This document shows, piece by piece, positions 24,640 through 31,100 of a DNA stretch of 38,051 nucleotides. Position 1 is the stretch's first letter. Each line of letters starts with the position of its first letter. Source of the stretch: a virus; IMG/VR virus record IMGVR_UViG_3300044621_001939, positions 1 to 38,051 of that record; one strand, 5' to 3'. Made by a program: the position numbers and the translations under genes. The notes beneath the pieces were generated by a model, which worked only from the letters and a program-made list of their open reading frames with translations, made no database searches and had not been told where the DNA came from.

Positions 24640-25413
24640 ATGGATGGTTGGGTAAAAATTCATCGAAAAATGCTAGAGCATCCGATTGTCTGTAAAGATA
24701 ACGATCATCTAGCGATCTGGATCTACCTGCTCGTCAATGCCACACATAAAGAGATTCCTGCGATGTTTCAGGGACAGAAAATTATGCTTCAACCCGGACA
24801 ACTTATCACAGGGAGAAAGTCGATTTCTGAACAATTGTCTGTTTCAGAATCGAAAGTACATCGTGTATTAATTATGTTCGAAAATGACCAACAAATTGAA
24901 CAACAAACTTCTAACAAAAACCGCATTATATCAATAGTTAATTGGCACAAGTATCAAACAGATGAACAACAAAATGAACAACAAATGAACAACAAACGAA
25001 CAACAAACGAACAACAACTGAACACAAACAAGAATGTAAAGAATGAAAAGAATGTAAGAATGAAAGAATTAAAAGATTTAAAAGATATTAAAACCCTATA
25101 TGGGGATACGGTTCGATTAACAGATGAAGAATATCAAAAACTCGTTTTACAGCATGGAGAGAAATTCGCGTTAGATTGCATTGATACCTTAGATCATTAC
25201 AAAGGTTCAAGTGGGAAAACATACAAGAGTGATTATAAGGCGATTCTCTCTTGGGTGATTGATCGGGTAAGCCAGAGAAAGCCACAGACGAATGTGAGTC
25301 TGTTTAACCCAAGAACGGAGACTTCCTATGAACGAATTAAACGAATGACAAAGGAGGCAGAAGAAAATGAAGCAGTCGGATTTGTTGAAACTAGTGCAAA
25401 TGTGTTCGGCTAA
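24640..25413 (+). CDS. Replication initiator (DnaD/replisome-organiser type)
   Basis: A 257-residue initiator that would melt or mark the phage origin and recruit helicase. The N-terminal domain (about 1-115) is winged-helix-like: 'WVKIHRKMLEHP', 'IWIYLLVNATHKE' and 'SISEQLSVSESKVHRVLIMFE' are hallmarks of phage replisome organisers. A Gln/Asn-rich linker (about 108-130) is encoded by iteron-like repeats. The C-terminal helical part carries a DnaD-like end ('SDYKAILSWVIDRV'). It overlaps the helicase-loader gene by 47 bases. Confidence 0.85.
   Translation: MDGWVKIHRKMLEHPIVCKDNDHLAIWIYLLVNATHKEIPAMFQGQKIMLQPGQLITGRKSISEQLSVSESKVHRVLIMFENDQQIEQQTSNKNRIISIVNWHKYQTDEQQNEQQMNNKRTTNEQQLNTNKNVKNEKNVRMKELKDLKDIKTLYGDTVRLTDEEYQKLVLQHGEKFALDCIDTLDHYKGSSGKTYKSDYKAILSWVIDRVSQRKPQTNVSLFNPRTETSYERIKRMTKEAEENEAVGFVETSANVFG
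24898..25025. other. ori: Candidate replication origin: iterons inside the initiator gene
   Basis: Repeats of GAACAACAAAC and close variants. One copy lies at 24898-24908 and five in tandem at about 24964-25020, with 11- to 12-bp spacing, in an A-rich segment. Initiator-gene iterons serve as origins in many phages (as in lambda O). Confidence 0.65.
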
Positions 25414-25876
25414 CTATCGGAATTGGCCAGAGAAAGGGAAAGAAGAAGATGTCATCTCTCTTTGGAACATCCTGTTTAGCGACGTAGACTTTTCACTTCT
25501 TCGAGCTGCGGTTCAAAAGCATATGATGGAGTCCACCTACCCACCGACGATTGCGGACATAAGAGAACAAATTGCCAGAATCTCACTAAACGAACAAAAA
25601 ACGGGCATAGAGGCGTGGGGTGATGTGAAGCATGCTATTAGACGTTTCGGATATTACGAGTCTGAGAAGGGCATTTCTAGCCTTCAGGGAACGACAAAGA
25701 GAGTCGTTGAGCTGATGGGGTATCGGGAATTGTGTCAAAGTGAGAATGAGATGGCAGATCGGGCGCACTTTTTGAAGGTGTATGATTCTTTAGTCGCGCG
25801 TGAGAAGGAGCAGATTAAGGTTCCGCTTGTGACGTCTGGAGTCGGGCGAACGATGATTGAGGGTGGCAAGGAGTGA
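25367..25876 (+). CDS. Helicase loader/inhibitor (G39P-like)
   Basis: A 169-residue protein. The N-terminal half (about 1-70) matches the family of phage helicase loaders/inhibitors such as SPP1 G39P: 'VISLWNILFSDVDFSLLRAAVQKHMMESTYPPTIADI' type pattern of helices. It would deliver the replicative helicase to the initiator. There is no AAA+ motif, in line with G39P. It starts inside the initiator gene, and its stop overlaps the next GTG. The helicase itself is not encoded here, so a host helicase is implied. Confidence 0.8.
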   Translation: MKQSDLLKLVQMCSANYRNWPEKGKEEDVISLWNILFSDVDFSLLRAAVQKHMMESTYPPTIADIREQIARISLNEQKTGIEAWGDVKHAIRRFGYYESEKGISSLQGTTKRVVELMGYRELCQSENEMADRAHFLKVYDSLVAREKEQIKVPLVTSGVGRTMIEGGKE

Positions 25877-26121
25877 GTCAGGCTTCGGAAGTGTACCGGA
25901 AGAAGATTCGCGAGATGTTAAGCGAAAAAAAAGAAGAAAAGCAAGCGTTGCAGAAAGCAAAAAAGATCAAGTCTGAGGAAGAGTATTTTAGCGTGCTAGA
26001 AAGGCTTGTGAAGGGCGCGGAGTACTTGAGTGGGGATTTGACTGAGGAGAAGCGAAAGAAGGCAGAGAAGCTATATGAAGAGCTTGAGCGAGACATCCTT
26101 GAATACAACAAGAATGATTGA
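25873..26121 (+). CDS. Small coiled-coil protein, 82 residues
   Basis: Starts at GTG 25873, overlapping the previous stop, with GCAAGGA upstream. It is extremely rich in Lys and Glu and nearly all helical, a predicted coiled coil. It lies between the helicase loader and RusA. No family recognised; it might be a small bridging protein in replication. Confidence 0.6.
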   Translation: MSQASEVYRKKIREMLSEKKEEKQALQKAKKIKSEEEYFSVLERLVKGAEYLSGDLTEEKRKKAEKLYEELERDILEYNKND

Positions 26122-26512
26122 GATGATGATTCCGATTGCACCTATGGGCGCTGTAAGAATGACGCAGCGCTCGAAGTGGGCGGATCCTAGAGCGAAAAGT
26201 TATTTGCAGTACAAAGAGTCGCTTGGGTATATCGCGAGAAGCACAATCAAAGAGCCGATCAAGGGTCCGATCTCGGTAACACTTGGATTCTACTATCCGA
26301 TTCCTGCGAGTTGGTCGAAGAAAAAGAAAGAGTTAGCGTATGACATGCTACCTACGGTGAAACCAGACATTGACAATGCGGTAAAGGGAGTGTTTGATGC
26401 GCTAAATAAAATCGCGTGGGAGGATGACGATCTCATTACGGATCTAATGACATTTAAGCGATACAGTGAGGAGCCGAAGATACTGATTAAGATTCAGGAG
26501 TTGATTCCATGA
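26114..26512 (+). CDS. rusA: RusA-family Holliday junction resolvase
   Basis: A 132-residue endonuclease that cuts four-way junctions. I choose ATG 26114 because the product then begins with the usual first strand ('MIEMMIPIAP'). A longer start at 26075 lies within the previous gene. The RusA core is visible: 'KPDIDNAVKGVFDALNKIAWEDDD' with the conserved Asp residues (about 89-110) that bind magnesium, and the basic segment before it. It works with ERF and replication during recombination. The overlap with the previous gene couples it to the operon. Confidence 0.9.
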   Translation: MIEMMIPIAPMGAVRMTQRSKWADPRAKSYLQYKESLGYIARSTIKEPIKGPISVTLGFYYPIPASWSKKKKELAYDMLPTVKPDIDNAVKGVFDALNKIAWEDDDLITDLMTFKRYSEEPKILIKIQELIP

Positions 26513-26733
26513 GGGATGCGTATTTTAGACAGATGAGCATTTATCTTTATGACCGCAGACAATTGCTAGATCATTTAGAGTGGCTGGGTGTGCGTTCCGA
26601 TGCGACGGACAAAATCGTTGATGAGATTGATAGGATTGATAAGAAGATTAAAAAGATGTATCCGTTCTATATCGCTGGGATTCAGCATAAAAAATATAAG
26701 TTTAATAGAAAAAAAATTAGAAATATTGTATAA
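26509..26733 (+). CDS. Small early protein after RusA, 74 residues
   Basis: Starts at the ATGA overlap with rusA. The N-terminal part is acidic with an Arg-Arg turn, and the C-terminal third is very basic ('KKYKFNRKKIRNI'). It ends just where a TATAAT promoter element begins. It is a possible nucleic-acid-binding partner of the resolvase; no family recognised. Confidence 0.6.
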   Translation: MRDAYFRQMSIYLYDRRQLLDHLEWLGVRSDATDKIVDEIDRIDKKIKKMYPFYIAGIQHKKYKFNRKKIRNIV

Positions 26734-26734
26734 T
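26726..26734 (+). promoter_or_regulatory. Possible promoter for the secreted-protein gene
   Basis: TTGTATAAT overlaps the stop of the preceding gene. No clear -35 is visible, only an A/T-rich stretch. It lies about 44 bases upstream of the secreted-protein start. Confidence 0.35.
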
Positions 26735-26777
26735 ATTAGAAAATAAATCACTTAAAAGCGAAAAAAAGAGGAGAATG

Positions 26778-27356
26778 ATGAAGATGAAAAAGTTAGTATT
26801 TGTTATTGTTTTAGTATTGGTGGCAGTGTTGTCGGCGTCGGTTGGAGCTTATGCGAGTGCGAATCTAGTGAATATCACAGCGGTATTAAACAAAGGGGTT
26901 AAGATTAACTTACAAGGTGCTGCTTGGACACCGAAGGATGCTAAAGGAACGGTCTTGTCTCCGATCACGTATAACGGAACGACTTATTTGCCTTTGCGTG
27001 CCGTGGGGGAAGCGTTACAGCAGGAAGTTCGCTATGATGCGAAAACACAGACAATTTTTTTAGGGAAAGAGCCGGATGGAAGTTATAAGGATGGTTCGTT
27101 TATGCTCTATGATCTGACGGTAGAGCAAGGAACATTTACTACGAACATAGCGGCAGAAGTGAGAAACATCGGACAAAAAACACGTACAGGATCACTGATG
27201 ATTACCTTCTTTGGTGCAGACGGAAAGAGGATGGGTTCAGCGATTGGATTTGTTAATGGAATTGAGCCATTAAAAACAAAAACAACTAATTTTACTACAA
27301 CGGATGATATTATCGGATACAAAACGATTCGCTTTCAGGTCGATTCCGAATTTTAA
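26778..27356 (+). CDS. Secreted protein with copper-amine-oxidase-like stalk domain
   Basis: A protein of about 192 residues. GAGGAG lies four bases before ATG 26778, and ATG 26784 is also possible. A signal peptide is clear (Lys residues, a long hydrophobic core, then 'ASVGAYASA'). Residues about 35-95 match the copper-amine-oxidase N-terminal-like domain common in Paenibacillus and Brevibacillus cell-surface proteins ('ITYNGTTYLPLRAVGEAL'). The C-terminal 95 residues are beta-rich, FxLYD-like. It is framed by its own promoter and terminator, so it is a lysogenic-conversion (moron) candidate acting at the host surface. Confidence 0.8.
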   Translation: MKMKKLVFVIVLVLVAVLSASVGAYASANLVNITAVLNKGVKINLQGAAWTPKDAKGTVLSPITYNGTTYLPLRAVGEALQQEVRYDAKTQTIFLGKEPDGSYKDGSFMLYDLTVEQGTFTTNIAAEVRNIGQKTRTGSLMITFFGADGKRMGSAIGFVNGIEPLKTKTTNFTTTDDIIGYKTIRFQVDSEF

Positions 27357-27370
27357 TGAAACAAACGAAG

Positions 27371-27395
27371 GCCCGCTAAACCAGCGGGTTTTTTT
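27371..27395 (+). terminator. Terminator after the secreted-protein gene
   Basis: Stem CCCGCT / AGCGGG with an AAACC loop and seven T residues. It makes the secreted-protein gene a separate unit. Confidence 0.9.
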
Positions 27396-27423
27396 ATTGA
27401 TTCAAAAATAAGAATTGAATATA

Positions 27424-27460
27424 TTGATTCTATACATTAATTACAATAGTATGCTATGAT
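27424..27460 (+). promoter_or_regulatory. Possible promoter for the coiled-coil gene
   Basis: TTGATT (27424) and TAGTAT (27447) with 17 bp spacing, and a second TATGAT (27455) with TATACA 18 bp upstream. Both are weak matches and only one may be used. Confidence 0.4.
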
Positions 27461-27497
27461 TGAAAAAGAACTATCACTTCGGAGGTGGTCTTTTCAC

Positions 27498-28424
27498 ATG
27501 TCATTGGAGGCGCTTCAAGAAAAGTTACGAGCGATGAATGAAACGGGCGAAGATGTGACGGAGGTCATCCGTCAGATTGCGGTGTTAAAGAATCAGGAAC
27601 AAGAGCAAGTGTTTTTAGAGCGCTTTGAGAAGAGTAGCAGTGATAACAAGAGTGCTTTCGACAGCGCACAGATTGAAGGGTTCTCGATCCGCGAGTTGTG
27701 TGCAGGTGAAGCACAGTATCAGTTATTATCGTTATACTTTTTAACGAAGATGGATGAAGATGCGCAAAAGTACTTAGAAGAGATTCGTGAGTTAGAAGCA
27801 GAGAAGCGTTCACAAGAAGAAGTGATTGCGATGCTTCGCGGTGACATCACAAGTTATAAGATTAAGCTAGAGCGAGAGGTTCATGATTCGACATCGCTTC
27901 GGGCTGAAATTATTTCGCTTCAAGCGAAGGTTGAGCATTTGGAAGAGTCGCTTAAACAAGCGAAAAGTGAATCAAAAACTCCTGAGTTCACAAACGTGAA
28001 TGTATCGAATTATGCGAAGCAGTTAGCCGAGCAGATCCGCGCCTCACAGCTTCCGGTGCTTGCGATTGAGACGGTCGACACGAAAGGTTCGCAGATTCGC
28101 GTCACTCATCTTGATGAGTCCGTCACGGTGGACAGCTGGTTAAATCGCAATAAGTTTCGCGTCGTTGACGAGGAAGAGGCCGGTCGATTTCGCCAAGACA
28201 CGAGCGCGACGAGTCTGGAACAGAGTGTTGAGAGTGATTCGACACTGGCAATGAGTGAGCCGATGTTGGCGACATTTCCAGAGCCTGAGGGAGTATCAGG
28301 AATACTCGAAGAAACAGTGGGAGATTCTAACGAGGGAAGCGGAGAGTATCCAGCGGCGTTATCGCTTGAGGAAAGAGTTTCGCGGCTAGAAGAAAGGGTT
28401 GCGGCGCTAGAGGCGGTCGTATGA
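27498..28424 (+). CDS. Coiled-coil protein before the late regulator
   Basis: A 308-residue protein. ATG 27498 is chosen because GGAGGTGGT lies nine bases upstream; the upstream in-frame ATG 27456 has no site. Residues about 75-155 are a long coiled coil, a small alpha/beta segment follows ('LPVLAIETVDTKGSQIRVTHLD'), then a Ser/Glu-rich acidic linker, and a second short coiled coil at the end ('EERVSRLEERVAALEAVV'). Its stop overlaps the start of the ArpU-like regulator, so the two are coupled. Function unknown. Confidence 0.65.
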   Translation: MSLEALQEKLRAMNETGEDVTEVIRQIAVLKNQEQEQVFLERFEKSSSDNKSAFDSAQIEGFSIRELCAGEAQYQLLSLYFLTKMDEDAQKYLEEIRELEAEKRSQEEVIAMLRGDITSYKIKLEREVHDSTSLRAEIISLQAKVEHLEESLKQAKSESKTPEFTNVNVSNYAKQLAEQIRASQLPVLAIETVDTKGSQIRVTHLDESVTVDSWLNRNKFRVVDEEEAGRFRQDTSATSLEQSVESDSTLAMSEPMLATFPEPEGVSGILEETVGDSNEGSGEYPAALSLEERVSRLEERVAALEAVV

Positions 28425-28879
28425 ACGCTGAACATTTCGCGTCGCTGAGTAGTCACGAGCATGTGATGAAGCTACTCAAAAATTATCGCAGTTATCGCTT
28501 CGCGGTGAACAATGGCATCGCGCCGTATGTGGAAGAGGATCGCGTCGGTATGCCGAGGAATGGCGGTTACGGTTCGTTTGAGCCGACTCTGTTTCGCGGT
28601 TCGATCGATCTCGTCACAAAGGATTACCGGAAGTATAAGCGGGTTGTGGAGCTGATTCAATCGGCTGTGGATGATGTGCTAGATGATGATTCGCAGCGCG
28701 TCATTCGATTTCGCTACATGGACCGCAACGCACTCACGTTTGAAGAGATTTCAGACCGCCTGAACTCTTCACGTGCTAGGGTGTATCGGTTGCACGATAA
28801 GGCGATCTTTCATCTTTCGGTTGCGCTTCGCTTCGTTGACGCGCCAGCGATTCATAATCTCGATGCTGTGTTGGCATAA
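28421..28879 (+). CDS. ArpU-like late transcription regulator
   Basis: A 152-residue protein of the ArpU/sigma-region-4-like type that activates late genes in many phages of Gram-positive bacteria. The C-terminal half (about 95-140) carries the helix-turn-helix: 'RVIRFRYMDRNALTFEEISDRLNSSRARVYRLHDKAI'. The N-terminal half is helical and conserved in that family as a multimerisation region. It starts at the ATGA overlap with the coiled-coil gene and ends 6 bases before a terminator stem. The likely target is the terS promoter at 31962-31970. Confidence 0.8.
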   Translation: MNAEHFASLSSHEHVMKLLKNYRSYRFAVNNGIAPYVEEDRVGMPRNGGYGSFEPTLFRGSIDLVTKDYRKYKRVVELIQSAVDDVLDDDSQRVIRFRYMDRNALTFEEISDRLNSSRARVYRLHDKAIFHLSVALRFVDAPAIHNLDAVLA

Positions 28880-28884
28880 AGAAA

Positions 28885-28914
28885 CCCGCCGTGAGGGGCG
28901 GGCTTCGTTGTTTT
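28885..28914 (+). terminator. Bidirectional terminator between convergent genes
   Basis: Stem CCCGCC / GGCGGG (28885-28890, 28897-28902) with a GTGAGG loop. On the + strand it is followed by CTTCGTTGTTTT; on the - strand TTTCTTT follows, so it serves both the ArpU-like gene and the RHH gene that ends at 28913. Confidence 0.75.
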
Positions 28915-29335
28915 AGTTTCGCTTTACTTCGTATCCGATGATTTCAAATTCATCTTCGCTGCGCTGAATCGTGATCGGTGCGATGTCATACTTTTCCTTG
29001 CTTGCGATTGTGAGATGTTCGCCGGTCACTTTCCAGCTTGATGTGTAGCTTTCGCCGTTCCAGCCGTGGAGAGCGAACACGTCGTTTTGAATTTTCACAA
29101 GATCAATTTTATTGTCATTCCACCAAGTGCCGATGATGGCGTTGTTTCGTTTCGAGTCGCTTTGCGTTGCATCGCTTTGCGTCGCTTCGCGTAGCATCTG
29201 AAGTGCTTCTTCAACCACACGGTTGCGGCTGATTCGGTTTCGCGTCGCGTAGTCCGCGAGCCAATCGAACGTCTCCGTTTCAAAGTCAATCGTTGTTCTT
29301 ATCCTAGATCTCGACAAAAAAATCATTCCCTTCAT
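28913..29335 (-). CDS. Ribbon-helix-helix protein with C-terminal domain
   Basis: About 140 residues from ATG 29335, or 137 from ATG 29326. Upstream in-frame residues are Pro/Arg-rich and would read through a terminator, so I exclude them. The N-terminal domain is a ribbon-helix-helix DNA binder: 'RIRTTIDFETETFDWLADYATRNRISRNRVVEEAL'. A short repeat (ATQSD twice) links to a beta-rich C-terminal domain. Tandem 10-bp repeats lie just upstream and may be its operator. It is transcribed toward the convergent ArpU-like gene. Confidence 0.7.
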   Translation of the reverse strand: MKGMIFLSRSRIRTTIDFETETFDWLADYATRNRISRNRVVEEALQMLREATQSDATQSDSKRNNAIIGTWWNDNKIDLVKIQNDVFALHGWNGESYTSSWKVTGEHLTIASKEKYDIAPITIQRSEDEFEIIGYEVKRN

Positions 29336-29344
29336 TTGGTTTGG

Positions 29345-29374
29345 TTTCGCGTCGTTTCGCGTCGTTTCGCGTCG
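29345..29374. repeat. Tandem 10-bp repeats before the RHH gene
   Basis: Three perfect copies of TTTCGCGTCG at 29345-29374. Three more copies occur at 28155-28164, 28435-28444 and 29238-29247. One-turn spacing fits an RHH operator. Confidence 0.75.
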
Positions 29375-29421
29375 CTTTGGATTCGCTTCGCGTCGCGTTG
29401 TTTTGGGCAGGGGCTCGCTCG

Positions 29422-29474
29422 GATGGGCGGAAAAAAGCCCCCGGAGATGGGCGGAAAAAAGCCCCCAGAGGGGC
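29422..29474 (-). terminator. Tandem terminators ending the anti-defence operon
   Basis: Two exact 21-bp units (29422-29442, 29446-29466). On the - strand the first reads GCCCC-TCTG-GGGGC followed by TTTTTT, and the second has a GCCC / GGGC stem followed by TTTTTT. They stop the operon that ends at 29487. Confidence 0.8.
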
Positions 29475-29486
29475 CCCGGGGGTGTG

Positions 29487-29876
29487 CTAAGCCTCGACGA
29501 TGTCCAGCCTGTACCCGTCATGCTCTAGGCGGTCCGTGATCTCATCCAGCTTTGCAGCGGTCCAGTCGCGCAAATTGTCGGAAACGTACTGTTCGAAGTC
29601 ATCCGGGCCGTATCCCTCAGCTGCGGAATTGTCAAACCAAGCAGCGCGGCCGATATAGATATGATCGCCAGTGACAAAGTCGGAACCGGTCCCGGCAACT
29701 TCCCGGGTCCAGAACTCGACAACTTCAGCAACGGGCTCGCTTATCGGGTCCGTTACGGGTCTGATTGTTGCGTAAAGCTCGATAAATCCGCGGCCGTGAT
29801 CGCGCCCGGCAGCATCCTCGATCATTGCGCGGACCGCTGCGACAAGCGCGGACCGTTTGAAAATTAACTCGTACAT
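29487..29876 (-). CDS. Acidic small protein (129 residues) with a ribozyme in its 5' leader
   Basis: An acidic protein (many Asp and Glu) with alpha/beta character and no recognised domain. The C-terminal 30 residues are an amphipathic helix-turn. It has the repeated 16-nt leader just before ATG 29876, and hammerhead copy B lies in its 5' leader, directly downstream of an extended -10. Codon choice is GC-rich compared with the phage core. A DNA-mimic or anti-defence role is possible by context, but I have no direct evidence. Confidence 0.6.
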   Translation of the reverse strand: MYELIFKRSALVAAVRAMIEDAAGRDHGRGFIELYATIRPVTDPISEPVAEVVEFWTREVAGTGSDFVTGDHIYIGRAAWFDNSAAEGYGPDDFEQYVSDNLRDWTAAKLDEITDRLEHDGYRLDIVEA

Positions 29877-29892
29877 CCTTCTTCATCCTCTC
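29877..29892 (-). repeat. Repeated 16-nt translation leader, copy 4
   Basis: On the - strand GAGAGGATGAAGAAGG directly before ATG 29876, just downstream of hammerhead B. Identical to copy 3. Confidence 0.85.
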
Positions 29893-29901
29893 TTTTTGTC
29901 T

Positions 29902-29951
29902 GACCTCGTCAGCGCTTGCACTACAAGCGGACCGCTTGCGCGGTTTCGGTC
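29902..29951 (-). ncRNA. Type II hammerhead ribozyme, copy B
   Basis: On the - strand, in order: stem II 3' strand GACC; GAAA; stem III CCGC-GCAA-GCGG (GNRA tetraloop); UC (cleavage triplet GUC); stem I CGCTTG-loop-CAAGCG; CUGACGA core; stem II 5' strand GGTC. All pairs are Watson-Crick. Cleavage is predicted between 29930 and 29929. Confidence 0.9.
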
Positions 29952-29953
29952 TC

Positions 29954-29974
29954 GGGCCCGTGATTAGCGGGCCC
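29954..29974 (-). other. Hairpin on the 5' side of hammerhead B
   Basis: 7-bp stem GGGCCCG / CGGGCCC with loop CTAATCA. It shares a 19-nt core with the hairpin before copy A. It could stack on or compete with stem II. Confidence 0.8.
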
Positions 29975-29984
29975 TAGAAAATAT

Positions 29985-29993
29985 ATTATAACA
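29985..29993 (-). promoter_or_regulatory. Extended -10 promoter before hammerhead B
   Basis: On the - strand TGTTATAAT (TG at 29993-29992, TATAAT at 29990-29985), an extended -10. It would start a transcript whose leader begins at the GGGCCC hairpin. No strong -35 is visible. Confidence 0.6.
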
Positions 29994-29997
29994 TTTT

Positions 29998-30171
29998 TTA
30001 AAAAGTCTGAACGGGTGCGCGTGATGTGCTTATACTTTTTGTCTTTGTTCCTTCTGGATCAAACTTCCGGACAATGTGATTATGCAAGCGCGACAAATCC
30101 CACTTTGTGACCTTTTCAAACTCAGACGGGTAACGGTCCAGCCAATCAATACGGATTATATATTTATTCAC
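29998..30171 (-). CDS. Small basic protein, 57 residues
   Basis: GTG start at 30171 overlaps the previous TGA (GTGA), with GGAGG seven bases upstream. It is a basic protein with a Trp/Tyr-rich N-terminal half and a Lys/Ser/Arg-rich tail. The coupling and ribosome site make translation likely. No family recognised. Confidence 0.6.
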   Translation of the reverse strand: MNKYIIRIDWLDRYPSEFEKVTKWDLSRLHNHIVRKFDPEGTKTKSISTSRAPVQTF

Positions 30172-30395
30172 GCGCTCGCCTCCAGCTGTGAAAGGTTAGC
30201 AAAGTATTGCAGGCCCTCGATTGCGCCCGCAATATAAATATGACAGGTATTTTCAGACTTAAAAAACTCGTTTAAATATTTTAATTCTGCTTTTACTTCT
30301 TGGGCCGTTGGCTTTTTTTTGAAGAATTTCGCGGCCCACTCATAGCCCGCGATAAAGTCCGGATGATACCCGGAATATTGCAAATTCTCGATCAT
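30168..30395 (-). CDS. Small protein, 75 residues
   Basis: Behind AGGAGG and TTTAAAC. It is an alpha-rich protein with aromatic residues in its first half and a Lys-rich centre, followed by a stretch like 'CHIYIAGAIEGLQYF'. It is coupled by overlap to the next gene. No domain recognised; it belongs to the anti-defence island. Confidence 0.6.
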   Translation of the reverse strand: MIENLQYSGYHPDFIAGYEWAAKFFKKKPTAQEVKAELKYLNEFFKSENTCHIYIAGAIEGLQYFANLSQLEASA

Positions 30396-30424
30396 GTTTA
30401 AACCTCCTATAATATGATAATATA

Positions 30425-30453
30425 AGAGGGCAGCCGGTCCAGTGGTCTGCCCT
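30425..30453 (-). other. Hairpin between ArdA-like and 75-residue genes
   Basis: On the - strand GAGGGCAG and CTGCCCTC form an 8-bp stem with a CC/GG inner pair, followed by TTATATTAT. It is probably a weak terminator or a processed spacer. It lacks the hammerhead core. Confidence 0.6.
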
Positions 30454-30473
30454 CAGTTTTCGGGGCCGCGGAA

Positions 30474-30914
30474 TTAGTCTAAGATCTCCAAGACTTGACC
30501 GCGGTCCAAATCCTCGTAATAATTGCCCTCAAGGCGCATATCACGGCCTAACATGTCATAATCGATAGAAACGTACCACCAAAGGCTGCCCGCTTGCTCT
30601 TCAATGATTTCTCTAAGATCCTCGCCATAAACATCCGTCACATATTGCCGGGCGATGTCTGACATATTGCCGTTATAAATCCGGTAGCTGTAGCCCTCGA
30701 CGATCTCGACGGCCTCAGCGACTGAATAACCGGCAGCGTCGACGATAAAAAGCGCGGCCTCTACCTGATTCACTTCTAAAACTTCGATACGTGCGACAAG
30801 CTCGGAAAACTCTTCATTGCTTGCGGTATTCTCAAATCGGGCTAAGGCGTAACGTTGCAATGATAGATCAACCAATTTTTGACGATTTTCAACGGATAAC
30901 AATAACTCGTTCAT
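30474..30914 (-). CDS. ArdA-like anti-restriction protein
   Basis: A 146-residue acidic protein resembling the last two thirds of ArdA, a DNA mimic that blocks type I restriction enzymes. The family-like features are the helical middle, 'YNGNMSDIARQYVTDVYG' and a C-terminal 'SIDYDMLGRDMRLEGNYY', close in pattern to the IDY-x3-GRD-x2-L-x-G end of ArdA. It is shorter than the usual 165-170 residues and appears to lack the first domain. The repeated 16-nt leader precedes ATG 30914. It is the best functional anchor for the island. Confidence 0.7.
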   Translation of the reverse strand: MNELLLSVENRQKLVDLSLQRYALARFENTASNEEFSELVARIEVLEVNQVEAALFIVDAAGYSVAEAVEIVEGYSYRIYNGNMSDIARQYVTDVYGEDLREIIEEQAGSLWWYVSIDYDMLGRDMRLEGNYYEDLDRGQVLEILD

Positions 30915-30930
30915 CCTTCTTCATCCTCTC
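30915..30930 (-). repeat. Repeated 16-nt translation leader, copy 3
   Basis: On the - strand GAGAGGATGAAGAAGG directly before the ArdA-like ATG at 30914. Confidence 0.85.
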
Positions 30931-30938
30931 ATGATTTT

Positions 30939-31073
30939 TTAGGCGAACAACTGCACAGCGACGAAAACCCAAGCGACGGCAGCAACTGCGACGATAGCGA
31001 CGGCAACGGGCTCCATGTCGGAGACGTCACGGGCCCAGAGACGGGCCAAGCGCTTTGCTCTTGTGATTGTCAT
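30939..31073 (-). CDS. 44-residue single-pass membrane peptide
   Basis: ATG 31073 has GGGAGGAG upstream. The N-terminal 15 residues are Arg/Lys-rich, followed by a short acidic turn and a long Ala/Val/Trp hydrophobic helix reaching the C-terminus ('AVAIVAVAAVAWVFVAVQLFA'-type, about residues 22-43). This fits one membrane helix with the basic end inside the cell. It lies between hammerhead C and the ArdA-like gene. Possible roles include superinfection exclusion or toxin-like signalling, but I cannot assign one. Confidence 0.6.
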   Translation of the reverse strand: MTITRAKRLARLWARDVSDMEPVAVAIVAVAAVAWVFVAVQLFA

Positions 31074-31100
31074 GTGTGATCAACTCCTCCCTTTATAATT

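Noticed and set aside
24964-25025. CRISPR-like array in the initiator gene
   Set aside because: The repeats are 11-12 bp without spacers and are in frame with a gene, which fits iterons and not CRISPR.
29336-29521. 62-residue N-terminal extension of the RHH protein
   Set aside because: It would be translated from RNA that includes the end of another gene and two terminators. A start at 29335 or 29326 gives a normal RHH front end.
29336-29539. Open frame of 67 residues on the + strand over the terminators
   Set aside because: It runs through the 10-bp repeats and the tandem terminators, and its product is low-complexity Arg/Gly/Pro with no ribosome site.
29954-29974. GC-rich palindrome as an intrinsic terminator
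   Set aside because: No T run follows it on the - strand. It is followed at once by the ribozyme core and matches the hairpin before copy A.
30425-30453. Hairpin as a fourth hammerhead
   Set aside because: A GAAA lies nearby, but there is no CUGANGA core and no cleavage triplet in place. It fits better as a weak terminator.
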